NCBI RefSeq assembly: GCF_000020785.1
Contig: NC_011126.1
Coordinates: 186,001 to 250,000, forward strand
Reading direction: 5' to 3'
DNA: 64,000 nucleotides
DNA from: Hydrogenobaculum sp. Y04AAS1
Lineage (GTDB): Bacteria > Aquificota > Aquificia > Aquificales > Aquificaceae
A model generated the notes under the pieces. That model was not told where the DNA came from and ran no database searches. It worked only from the letters and a program-made list of their open reading frames with translations. This document shows positions 26,146 to 33,378 of this stretch, in pieces (the stretch's first letter is position 1; every line of letters starts with the position of its first letter). Both the position numbers and the translations under genes were made by a program.

Positions 26146-26715
26146 ATGGAAAAAGATAGATTGCCAAAAGGACAAAAATGGATTTCAAAACCTGTTGTTT
26201 ACGATATAGTAAAAGATATAAAAGATGTTGATTTATCTAAGTATAGGTTGAAGTTTTTTGGATTTTTAGAAAATCCTATAGAAATAACTTACGATGAGTT
26301 TGTATCTATGGCAAAAGACAAAGTGGTGGCGGATTTTCACTGTGTTACCACTTGGAGTGTAAGAGATATCGTTTGGGAAGGCGTAAAAACAAAAAAAATA
26401 TTAGAGATGGTAAAACCAAAGAAAGAAGCTAAGTTTGTTATGGCTCATTGTCTTGAAGGATATACCACAAACTTTCCTATAGAGTATCTTTACGATGAAA
26501 ACTCTATATTGGCTTATAAAATGAACGGTGAAATTATCCCGAAAAGGCACGGCTTTCCTATAAGGCTTGTGATCCCTTCTTTGTATGCATGGAAAAGTGC
26601 AAAGTATTTGGAAGCTCTTGAGTTTATGGATAAAAACGTAAAGGGATTTTGGGAGCTTAGAGGTTATCACGATATAGGAGACCCTTGGAAGGAAGAGCGT
26701 TTTAGTGAAGATTAG
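26146..26715 (+). CDS. Sulfite-oxidase-like molybdopterin protein
   Basis: 189 residues covering only the SUOX/MsrP-type molybdopterin-binding domain. The Mo-ligand Cys is C66 in DFHCVTTWS; EGYTTNFPIEYL, HGFPIRLVIPSLYAWKSAKYL and the closing GFWELRGYHD are typical. No Tat or Sec signal and no dimerisation domain are present, so it appears cytoplasmic and minimal, unlike exported MsrP. The substrate is unknown. It converges with the Ppx gene, leaving two bases between. Confidence 0.85.
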   Translation: MEKDRLPKGQKWISKPVVYDIVKDIKDVDLSKYRLKFFGFLENPIEITYDEFVSMAKDKVVADFHCVTTWSVRDIVWEGVKTKKILEMVKPKKEAKFVMAHCLEGYTTNFPIEYLYDENSILAYKMNGEIIPKRHGFPIRLVIPSLYAWKSAKYLEALEFMDKNVKGFWELRGYHDIGDPWKEERFSED

Positions 26716-26717
26716 CT

Positions 26718-27620
26718 TTATATAAGTCCTGCTGCTTTTAAAAGAAGAGCATGTTTTAGACCAAAGTCGCTTATTATAAGGTAATCTTTTTCAAAAAGCT
26801 CCAAAACTTTATAAAATATGGCTATACCAGATACTATAGCCTTTGCTCTTTTATCTTCTATCTCTTTGTATTTTTTTCTTTCTTCTGTTGGTATTTTTGC
26901 AAGTGCCCAAAACCATTTTTCTAAAGCATCTAAAGACAGGATTTTACCGTGTATTATTTTGCCGTTGTAAGGATATACACCATAGTGAAGAGCTGCTATA
27001 GTTGTAATGGTGCCTCCTATTGCCACTATACTATCTACTAGTTTTAGTACTTGTTTTATGTTTTTTTCAAGAAAATCAAAAAGAGCTTTTATTTCTTCAT
27101 CGGTAGGTGGGTCATGCTTAAAAAACTCTTCGGTAAGATTTACTATACCAAAAGGAAAAGAGTTTATAGATTTTATATTAGAAGCTTTTCCGTAAACAAA
27201 CTCTGTAGAACCACCACCTTGATCTATCACAACTGCGTCTTTTTTAAGCCCCAGGGAAAATATGCTTGCTTTAAAAGAAAGCTCTCCTTCTTCTTCACCG
27301 CTAATAATATTTACATCTATACCAACTTCTTCTTTTACTTTTTTTATAAAATCATCAGCGTTTTTTGCTTTTCTTAGAGCTTCTGTGCCTACTGCAATGA
27401 TGTTTGAAGCATTGTAGCTGTCTATGGTGTTTTTAAAATCTTTTAAAGTTTCCAAAGCTTCTTTGATTTTTTCTTCTTTTATAAAGCCAGTTTCTTTTAC
27501 CCCGGTGCCTAATTCTACTATGTTTCCTTTTTCAAAAATTATTTCAAAAGGTTCTTTGGTGGCTATGCCAAGCCTTATACTGTATGAACCTATGTCTATT
27601 GCCGCTACAACGTCTTTCAT
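26718..27620 (-). CDS. Ppx/GppA exopolyphosphatase family
   Basis: I use ATG 27620, two bases after the lapA stop; the earlier in-frame ATG at 27689 would overlap lapA. 300 residues, actin-like ATPase fold: AAIDIGSYSIRLG, GTEALRKAKN, GEEEGELSF, VIDQGGGSTEFVYG, AIGGTITTIAAL. The short single-module form hydrolyses polyphosphate or pppGpp. I cannot separate Ppx from GppA by sequence alone. Confidence 0.9.
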   Translation of the reverse strand: MKDVVAAIDIGSYSIRLGIATKEPFEIIFEKGNIVELGTGVKETGFIKEEKIKEALETLKDFKNTIDSYNASNIIAVGTEALRKAKNADDFIKKVKEEVGIDVNIISGEEEGELSFKASIFSLGLKKDAVVIDQGGGSTEFVYGKASNIKSINSFPFGIVNLTEEFFKHDPPTDEEIKALFDFLEKNIKQVLKLVDSIVAIGGTITTIAALHYGVYPYNGKIIHGKILSLDALEKWFWALAKIPTEERKKYKEIEDKRAKAIVSGIAIFYKVLELFEKDYLIISDFGLKHALLLKAAGLI

Positions 27621-27622
27621 GT

Positions 27623-27838
27623 CTATTTTTTTAAAAGCCCCAAAATATATCCTATTATAAAACCTATCACAATAGCGCCAGTAAGCCATACTCCAATAGG
27701 ATAATAGATAGTATGGTAGTAATATCCATCTATTGCAGGGCTTAACTTTATGGAAAATAAGCTATCTTTATTTAGCCACGTGATATAAGCTAATACAGCT
27801 ACTATAAGAAAAAACAATATTCCATAAAACATCTTCAT
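27623..27838 (-). CDS. LapA-domain inner membrane protein
   Basis: 71 residues with two membrane segments (about 5-22 and 47-66) and a Lys-rich tail, matching the LapA (DUF1049) pattern. In E. coli LapA works with LapB on lipopolysaccharide assembly. Here it sits between moxR (four-base ATGA overlap) and the Ppx gene. The role is inferred from the family. Confidence 0.7.
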   Translation of the reverse strand: MKMFYGILFFLIVAVLAYITWLNKDSLFSIKLSPAIDGYYYHTIYYPIGVWLTGAIVIGFIIGYILGLLKK

Positions 27839-28746
27839 AACTTAACCTCTTTTACTATCTCTTCTATTATAATAGAATTTTTCTTTTGGGTGGTATCGTC
27901 TGTCAATATTCTATGTGGAAAAGCTATGGGAGCTAACTCTATTATGTCAAAAGGTGTTACAAAATCTCTATCCATCAAGAAGGCATAAGATTTGGCCAGA
28001 TTTATCATTTGCAAAGTACCCCTTGGAGACACACCTACATATACATCTTTGTGTTTTCTTGTTTTTTGTACTATAAACATAAGTACGTCTGCCACATCCT
28101 CTGATACGTGTATATGCTTTACATGTTTTATAATATCTAAAACATCTTGTTTTGTAAGTACAGATTGTATATCTGCTAACCTTTCCGAAGGGTCCCCGTT
28201 CAAAATCATCAATTTTTCTATATCGTAGGATGGGTATCCCATAGATATTTTTATCATAAACCTATCCAATTCTGATTCTGGCAATGCAAACGTGCCATAG
28301 TTGTCCATTGGATTTTGAGTGGCTATTACACAGAAGACATCTTCTAACTTGTGAGTTTTACCCTCTATGCTAACGGTTTTTTCTGCCATGGCCTCTAGTA
28401 AAGCGCTTTGAGTTTTTGGTGGAGCCCTATTTATCTCGTCCGCAAGTATTATGTTGCTAAAGATAGGACCAGGTCTAAATACAAAATCTCTTTTCTTTTC
28501 GTCGTATATGTATATGCCCAAGACATCCGAAGGCATCAAATCTGATGTAAATTGTATTCTATTAAAAATTAATGACATAGCCTTTGCCATAGATATAGCC
28601 AACGTAGTTTTACCAACCCCAGGTACATCTTCTATAAGAATATGCCCGCCAGCAAAGAAAGCAGCCAATACATATCTTATAACGTTTTCTTTGCCTTTTA
28701 TAATTCTTGATATTTCAAATTCTACTTTTTTAGGATTAATAGCCAT
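27835..28746 (-). CDS. MoxR-family AAA+ ATPase
   Basis: 303 residues. Walker A EDVPGVGKTTLAIS, Walker B ILADEINRAPPKTQSALLEAM, sensor 1 CVIATQNPMDNYG and a lid domain are present. MoxR proteins act as chaperones that insert cofactors or mature metalloproteins, often beside a VWA partner. No VWA gene is adjacent, so the client is unknown; lapA and ppx follow. No good ribosome site is seen. Confidence 0.93.
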   Translation of the reverse strand: MAINPKKVEFEISRIIKGKENVIRYVLAAFFAGGHILIEDVPGVGKTTLAISMAKAMSLIFNRIQFTSDLMPSDVLGIYIYDEKKRDFVFRPGPIFSNIILADEINRAPPKTQSALLEAMAEKTVSIEGKTHKLEDVFCVIATQNPMDNYGTFALPESELDRFMIKISMGYPSYDIEKLMILNGDPSERLADIQSVLTKQDVLDIIKHVKHIHVSEDVADVLMFIVQKTRKHKDVYVGVSPRGTLQMINLAKSYAFLMDRDFVTPFDIIELAPIAFPHRILTDDTTQKKNSIIIEEIVKEVKL

Positions 28747-28766
28747 ATGAACTGTTATATTTTAAC

Positions 28767-30689
28767 TTAATATTCTTCTTCTTGCCACATATCTTTTTGA
28801 TATCTAACTACTTTGTTTCTGCCAGATTCTTTTGCTTTATAAAGAGCGACATCTGCAAACTTAACAGCCTGCCAGAATTTATCAGTATCTGTTGGTATTT
28901 CAGATACTCCTATACTTATCGTCCTTTTTATAGTGGTGTTGTTTGGTAATTTTATAACTCTGTTTTCCATATTTTTCCTTATCTTCTCGGCAACACTTTC
29001 ACTATCTCCGGGTTTTACGTTTGTTAAAAGCACCATAAACTCTTCACCACCAAACCTTATAGGAATATCCGATTCTCTTATGGATTCTTTTATAGTTTGA
29101 GCTACTGTTTTTAACACCATATCTCCTACATCGTGTCCATATTTGTCATTTATCTCTTTGAAGTGATCCACATCTATCATCAAAACACCCGTGGTTTCAC
29201 CTTTTCTTTTGGCGTTATTTAATATAGGGTCTATGGCTTCTTCTATATATCTTCTATTGTAGAATCCTGTTAATTGATCTTTTATAGATTGCTCTTTTAG
29301 TTTCTCCATTAAAAGCTTAGACTCCATAACAGGTATAGCTTCATCTAGATAGCCTTTTATATAAGGTATCATCATATTTACAAAATCTTTCATGTAGTGT
29401 TCATATACAATTTGCAATACGTTGTGCACGTGTCCGTTTAGATATATCGGGATGCAGTAATATTCCAAAGAATCTTCTTGTTTTTGAAATTCATTATAGT
29501 CCTTTATAAAACACTTGCATACGTTTGGAAATTCATCGCTGTTTACGTCTGCACCAGTCCTATAGGCTCTGCAACAGTTGTTGTCCTTTAAGATTTCTTC
29601 CTTGCACCAGAGTTTGTCGGTGCCATTTGCAAATATTAGCTTCATTTTATCGTAATGCACTTCATATAAGCTAAACTTATCCAAAGACATGTAGTGTTCT
29701 AGTATTAATCGTAGTCTTTCGTATATATCTTCTTTAGAGCTATCTTTTTCTATGGTTTTTTTGAATTTATATATATTTTCTAGTTCTGTTACTATTTTAT
29801 CGGTATCTTTTATGGTGTTGCCAGAATTCATAACATCGTATCCTATTAGAGTGAAAGCTTTTTGATGTATACTGTTTAAAGCGTTATGCAGTATATCGAT
29901 CATCTTATTGAAAAATATCACCACCTTACCAGCCTCATCTATTATTTCGTTGTTTTCTAATACGCTGCTATCTCTTATCTTAGCTTCTTCGAATCTTCCT
30001 TCTTGCAGTGAGTCGAAGCTCTTTATAAGCTTATTAAACATATCTATATATGGTTTTGAGAATCTAAATATAGAGTAAGATAACGCACCAAAAAGCCCAA
30101 CAAAAATTAACAGCGTAGTTAACATTACTAAAAATGCTTTATATCTTATGCCTGTTACATCAAGTGTTATATCTATTGCGCCTAATACCTGGCCGTTTTG
30201 GACCTCGTGGCACTGAAAGCAATTTACTATGCCTTTATTCGAGGCTTTATAGGGTATTATGTCTCTAACAAGCACTTTTGATGGGCTTTCATATATTTTG
30301 TAAATAGGCTTTCCTGTTAAAAGTACAAGTTTTTCTAAGTTGTCTATTGGTTGTTCTGTCGGAAGCCCTGGACCAAACTGTTTATCTACAGCTTCTCCCC
30401 TTACTATATGTATGTTTGTTACACCTTTTACTCGCTCAAGCCTTTTAATATAAGACTCCCTATCTTTTATAACGCCCATTACCATCAAAGATGTTAGTCC
30501 GTCTCTTACAATACCAGCCACAGTATTGGCTTTTGATAAAGCGTATCTAATACCTTGCTCTCTAAAAGAAACAGCAAATATTCCTTCCGTTATAATGACT
30601 ATTGATGTTATAAGTACAAACAATCTAAATATAAGCTTATGTGTTATAGACGTAACTATAAACTTCTTTATTTTATAAAATAAATGCAT
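28767..30689 (-). CDS. Membrane diguanylate cyclase with c-type heme motif
   Basis: 640 residues. Membrane segments at about 19-41 and 186-206 enclose a periplasmic domain that carries CFQCH at 157-161, a covalent heme c site. A HAMP-like linker follows, then a region at about 330-460 with several Cys (DNNCCRAYR, NVCKCF), GAF-like with possible metal binding. The GGDEF domain has GGEEF at 547-551 and an inhibitory RESD at 538-541, so it should be active. I infer redox or gas sensing through periplasmic heme controlling c-di-GMP. Two micro-protein genes lie upstream. Confidence 0.87.
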   Translation of the reverse strand: MHLFYKIKKFIVTSITHKLIFRLFVLITSIVIITEGIFAVSFREQGIRYALSKANTVAGIVRDGLTSLMVMGVIKDRESYIKRLERVKGVTNIHIVRGEAVDKQFGPGLPTEQPIDNLEKLVLLTGKPIYKIYESPSKVLVRDIIPYKASNKGIVNCFQCHEVQNGQVLGAIDITLDVTGIRYKAFLVMLTTLLIFVGLFGALSYSIFRFSKPYIDMFNKLIKSFDSLQEGRFEEAKIRDSSVLENNEIIDEAGKVVIFFNKMIDILHNALNSIHQKAFTLIGYDVMNSGNTIKDTDKIVTELENIYKFKKTIEKDSSKEDIYERLRLILEHYMSLDKFSLYEVHYDKMKLIFANGTDKLWCKEEILKDNNCCRAYRTGADVNSDEFPNVCKCFIKDYNEFQKQEDSLEYYCIPIYLNGHVHNVLQIVYEHYMKDFVNMMIPYIKGYLDEAIPVMESKLLMEKLKEQSIKDQLTGFYNRRYIEEAIDPILNNAKRKGETTGVLMIDVDHFKEINDKYGHDVGDMVLKTVAQTIKESIRESDIPIRFGGEEFMVLLTNVKPGDSESVAEKIRKNMENRVIKLPNNTTIKRTISIGVSEIPTDTDKFWQAVKFADVALYKAKESGRNKVVRYQKDMWQEEEY

Positions 30690-30728
30690 AATTTTTAATT
30701 ATATTACAAAATAACTTAAGATGATAAA

Positions 30729-30818
30729 CTATTTTTCCTTATATAGGCTAAAGATAAAAAATCCTCCCAATAAAAACATTATTACCAATATGGCTACCAA
30801 AGCTTTTATATATATCAT
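30729..30818 (-). CDS. 29-residue membrane micro-protein
   Basis: Starts MIYIKALVAILVIMFLLGGF and ends LYKEK: one hydrophobic helix. The ATG overlaps the stop of the preceding 30-residue ORF as ATGA, so translation is coupled. A gap of 39 bp separates it from the heme cyclase gene. No family is recognised; its size is like accessory subunits of oxidases (CcoQ, CydX), but no oxidase gene is nearby. Confidence 0.55.
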   Translation of the reverse strand: MIYIKALVAILVIMFLLGGFFIFSLYKEK

Positions 30819-30907
30819 TCCATTTTCGTAAATACGTATATAAGTCCAAATACTATGGGTATAAATATAGGCGCTATTACAAAAGCCCAAAAGCTAAATT
30901 CTTCCAT
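30815..30907 (-). CDS. 30-residue membrane micro-protein
   Basis: Starts MEEFSFWAFVIAPIFIPIVF and ends VFTKME: one membrane helix with acidic ends. A strong AGGAGG lies just upstream, and a TATAAT on the minus strand precedes that, which supports real expression. Coupled to the next micro-protein and then the heme cyclase. Function unknown. Confidence 0.6.
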   Translation of the reverse strand: MEEFSFWAFVIAPIFIPIVFGLIYVFTKME

Positions 30908-30968
30908 AAAGAATATACCTCCTATGTATTATTATAGCCAAGTATTATGCAAATTTTATAAATTTTTG

Positions 30969-30977
30969 TGATATAAT
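30969..30977 (+). promoter_or_regulatory. Extended -10 promoter of ybaB-recR
   Basis: TGATATAAT is an extended -10 element. It ends eight bases before the ybaB ATG at 30986, which has no ribosome site, so the message should be leaderless or nearly so. Confidence 0.55.
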
Positions 30978-30985
30978 CTTTACCT

Positions 30986-31282
30986 ATGGATATAATAAGT
31001 ATGATGAAACAGCTTAAGAGCTTAGAGCTAGAGTATGAAAAGCTAAAAACTGAACTTGCTTCTAAAGAGCATATGTTAGAGCGAGCTGGTATTACCATAA
31101 AGTTTGACGGTCTTGGCAATATAAAGGATTTTAGTATATCAGAAGATGTGTCTTCAAAACCTATAGCAGAATTTAAGGATGATCTTAAAAGCCTAATAGA
31201 AGAATACCAGGATATGGTAAAAGAGAATCTTACTAAAGCTATGAAAGATAGATTGTTAGGGAGTATCCCTTTTGGCCTTTGA
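30986..31282 (+). CDS. YbaB/EbfC nucleoid-associated protein
   Basis: 98 residues. Small dimeric DNA-binding protein, almost always beside recR. The helical N-terminus (MKQLKSLELEYEKLKTEL), the central beta strands (AGITIKFDGLGNIKDFSIS) and the C-terminal helix fit the family. Overlaps recR by 11 bp. Divergent from the micro-protein genes. Confidence 0.9.
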   Translation: MDIISMMKQLKSLELEYEKLKTELASKEHMLERAGITIKFDGLGNIKDFSISEDVSSKPIAEFKDDLKSLIEEYQDMVKENLTKAMKDRLLGSIPFGL

Positions 31283-31943
31283 GGATTTTATACCAAGAAA
31301 TCTTCTAAAAGCTTTGGAAAACATAAAACATATACCTGGCTATGGTGAAAAAAACGCTTCAAGGTTTGTATACGGCTTTTTAAAGCTTGATAAAATCAAA
31401 AAAGAAGATATCGTAAAAAGCTTAGAAAATCTTTTTTCTATAACTACATGTAAAGAGTGCAACATACTTACAGATCAAGAAGTTTGTGCTATATGCTCTA
31501 ATCCAAAAAGAAGTAAAAAGTATATAGCTGTAGTAGAAGAGTCTCAAGATGCTTACAAGATAGAAAAATTGGAGCGTTTTAAAGGTGTTTATCATATTTT
31601 AGGTGGTCGTATAAGTCCACTGGAGGGTATAGCACCAGAAGATTTGAGTATAGAGCTTTTAAAAGAAAGAATAAGAAAATACAATCCGAAGGAGATAATA
31701 ATAGCCACAAATCCAAACCCGGAGGGTGAGGCTACAGCTAACTATCTTATAAAAATAATAAAAAGCTTAAACAATAAATCTGCTACAAGTATGCCACGCA
31801 CCACAAGTATGCCACGCACCACAAGTCTACCACGGTCTACTACACCGAAGATAACACGCATAGCCACCGCTATCCAGTTTGGTACGCTTATAGAGTATGT
31901 GGACGATCTATCTTTGGAAGAGAGCATAGAAAAAAGGGAATAG
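31272..31943 (+). CDS. recR: Recombination mediator RecR with repeat-derived insertion
   Basis: 223 residues from TTG 31272, longer than the usual 195-205. RecR forms a clamp with RecO/RecF for gap repair. The helix-hairpin-helix (IKHIPGYGEKNASRF), zinc ligands (CKEC, CAIC) and Toprim motifs (VVEESQDAYKIE, IIIATNPNPEGEATANYL) are intact. Between the Toprim domain and the final strands (TRIATAIQFGTLIEYVDDLSL) lie three copies of a six-residue unit, TSMPRT twice and TSLPRS once, encoded by 18-bp repeats (172-189). The stop TAG is the first three bases of a structured repeat. The TTG start is a best guess. Confidence 0.92.
   Translation: MAFEDFIPRNLLKALENIKHIPGYGEKNASRFVYGFLKLDKIKKEDIVKSLENLFSITTCKECNILTDQEVCAICSNPKRSKKYIAVVEESQDAYKIEKLERFKGVYHILGGRISPLEGIAPEDLSIELLKERIRKYNPKEIIIATNPNPEGEATANYLIKIIKSLNNKSATSMPRTTSMPRTTSLPRSTTPKITRIATAIQFGTLIEYVDDLSLEESIEKRE
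31785..31838 (+). repeat. 18-bp submodule, three units, in frame in recR
   Basis: ACAAGTATGCCACGCACC twice, then ACAAGTCTACCACGGTCT. The unit is the same 18-bp module that is repeated at 17279-17350 and occurs singly in intergenic copies (13795, 32230). Being 18 bp, it keeps the recR frame. Confidence 0.9.
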
Positions 31944-32273
31944 TGTGCCAAAGGCATTTCTCTGAGCTTTTGAGTGTCTTTGCATGTTCATTAGATCCGA
32001 AACGCGCTGATAGCGCTCTAGTGTGCCAAAGGCATTTCTCTGAGCTTTTGAGTGTCTTTGCATGTTCATTAGATCCGAAACACGCTGATAGCGCTCTAGT
32101 GTGCTTTAGCATTTTTCATAGTTTTGAGCGGCTTTGTCTGTTCTTTAGCTTTGAAACGCGCTGATAGCGCTCTAGTGTGCCGATGGGCATTTCTTACATC
32201 GTATATGCCTGTTCTTTCATCTTGCTACGACAAGTATGCCACGCAATAGTAAAATGCGGGCGCTACCGCTCTA
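31941..32273 (+). repeat. Cluster of four structured repeats between recR and pilT
   Basis: Units begin at 31941, 32019, 32097 and 32173. The first two are near-identical 78-bp tandem copies. 5' hairpins: TGCC-AAA-GGCA twice, TGCT-TT-AGCA, TGCC-GATG-GGCA. 3' hairpins: GCGCT-GAT-AGCGC, one with a first-pair mismatch, again GCGCT/AGCGC, and GCGG-CCGC. The cluster donates stop codons to recR at one end and pilT at the other. Confidence 0.9.
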
Positions 32274-33350
32274 CATCTCTTCATAAGCTACACCCATTAA
32301 CCTTGCCAATTCTTTTGGATCTGGACTGTATTTTAGAGCATCTTCTTTTGTTATAAGCCCCATACCGTATAGTTTTCTTAAGTGTTGATTCATGGTTTGC
32401 ATACCTGTTTGAGCTTGACCTGATTGCATCAAAGCGTAAGCTTGTGGTAGCTTATTTTCTTTTATCAAATTCCTTATACCTGTGTTTGGTATTAAAAGCT
32501 CGTAAGCTAACACTCTACCACCGTTTATTTTGGGTAAAAGCCTTTGAGATATAATACCTTGCAAAGAGATAGAGAGCTGTGTCCTTATTTGATCCTTTTC
32601 TTCTGCACTAAATACATCTACAATTCTATTTATAGTGGATATAGCGGTATTTGTATGAAGTGTTCCAAATACCAAGTGCCCTGTTTCAGCTGCTCTTAAA
32701 GCCATTTCTATAGTTTCTCTATCTCTCATTTCACCTACTAGTATTACATCTGGGTCTTCTCTTAAAGCGCTTCTTAAAGCATCGGAAAAACTTGGTACAT
32801 CTTGTCCTAACTCGCGCTGGTTTACAATACCTTTACTATGTTTAAAAAGATATTCTATCGGATCTTCCACTGTTATAACATGTACAGGCTCATTATCAAG
32901 TATATACTGTATCATCGATGCTAAGGTCGTGGATTTACCGCTACCTGTTGGACCTGTTACTAGAATAAGTCCCATACTCCTTTTGGTAAGTTCTAAGACC
33001 TTTGTGTCCAACCCTAATTTTGTAATATCTTTTATCTCGCTGGTTAAGTATCTTAAAACCATACTTACAGAGTCTCTTTGTCTAAATACATTTACGCGAA
33101 ATCTGCCTAAACCGTGTACTCCGATAGAAAAATCTACTGCATTTTTCTCTTCAAATACTTTTTTATATTTCTCAAGCATAATGCCGTAGGCTAAATGCTG
33201 TGTATCTTCAGGTGTTAATGTATTGTATTCTTCTAAAAACTTTATTTTGCCATCTGCTCTTATAGCAGGTTTAGAGCCTGCCACTATGTGAATATCACTT
33301 CCTTTGTTTTTTACCAGTATTTCTGTTAACGTCCCTATATCAAGTTGCAT
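32271..33350 (-). CDS. pilT: Type IV pilus retraction ATPase PilT
   Basis: 359 residues; AAGGAGG before ATG 33350. Walker A VTGPTGSGKSTT, Asp box AIRAEDPDVILVGEMRD-like, His box GTLHTNTA and the C-terminal GMQTMNQHLRKLYGMGLI are clear (AIREDPDVI is read here as ALREDPDVI). It disassembles pilin for twitching and DNA uptake. It lies 28 bp after pilB. Its TAG stop is the end of a structured repeat. Confidence 0.94.
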   Translation of the reverse strand: MQLDIGTLTEILVKNKGSDIHIVAGSKPAIRADGKIKFLEEYNTLTPEDTQHLAYGIMLEKYKKVFEEKNAVDFSIGVHGLGRFRVNVFRQRDSVSMVLRYLTSEIKDITKLGLDTKVLELTKRSMGLILVTGPTGSGKSTTLASMIQYILDNEPVHVITVEDPIEYLFKHSKGIVNQRELGQDVPSFSDALRSALREDPDVILVGEMRDRETIEMALRAAETGHLVFGTLHTNTAISTINRIVDVFSAEEKDQIRTQLSISLQGIISQRLLPKINGGRVLAYELLIPNTGIRNLIKENKLPQAYALMQSGQAQTGMQTMNQHLRKLYGMGLITKEDALKYSPDPKELARLMGVAYEEM

Positions 33351-33378
33351 AAGTTCCTCCTTAATGTTTGAAATTATC

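Noticed and set aside
31888-32164. Overlapping ORFs on both strands with tandem 26-residue units near recR
   Set aside because: The units are the 78-bp repeats, which stay open because 78 is a multiple of three. They have no start signals and no homology.
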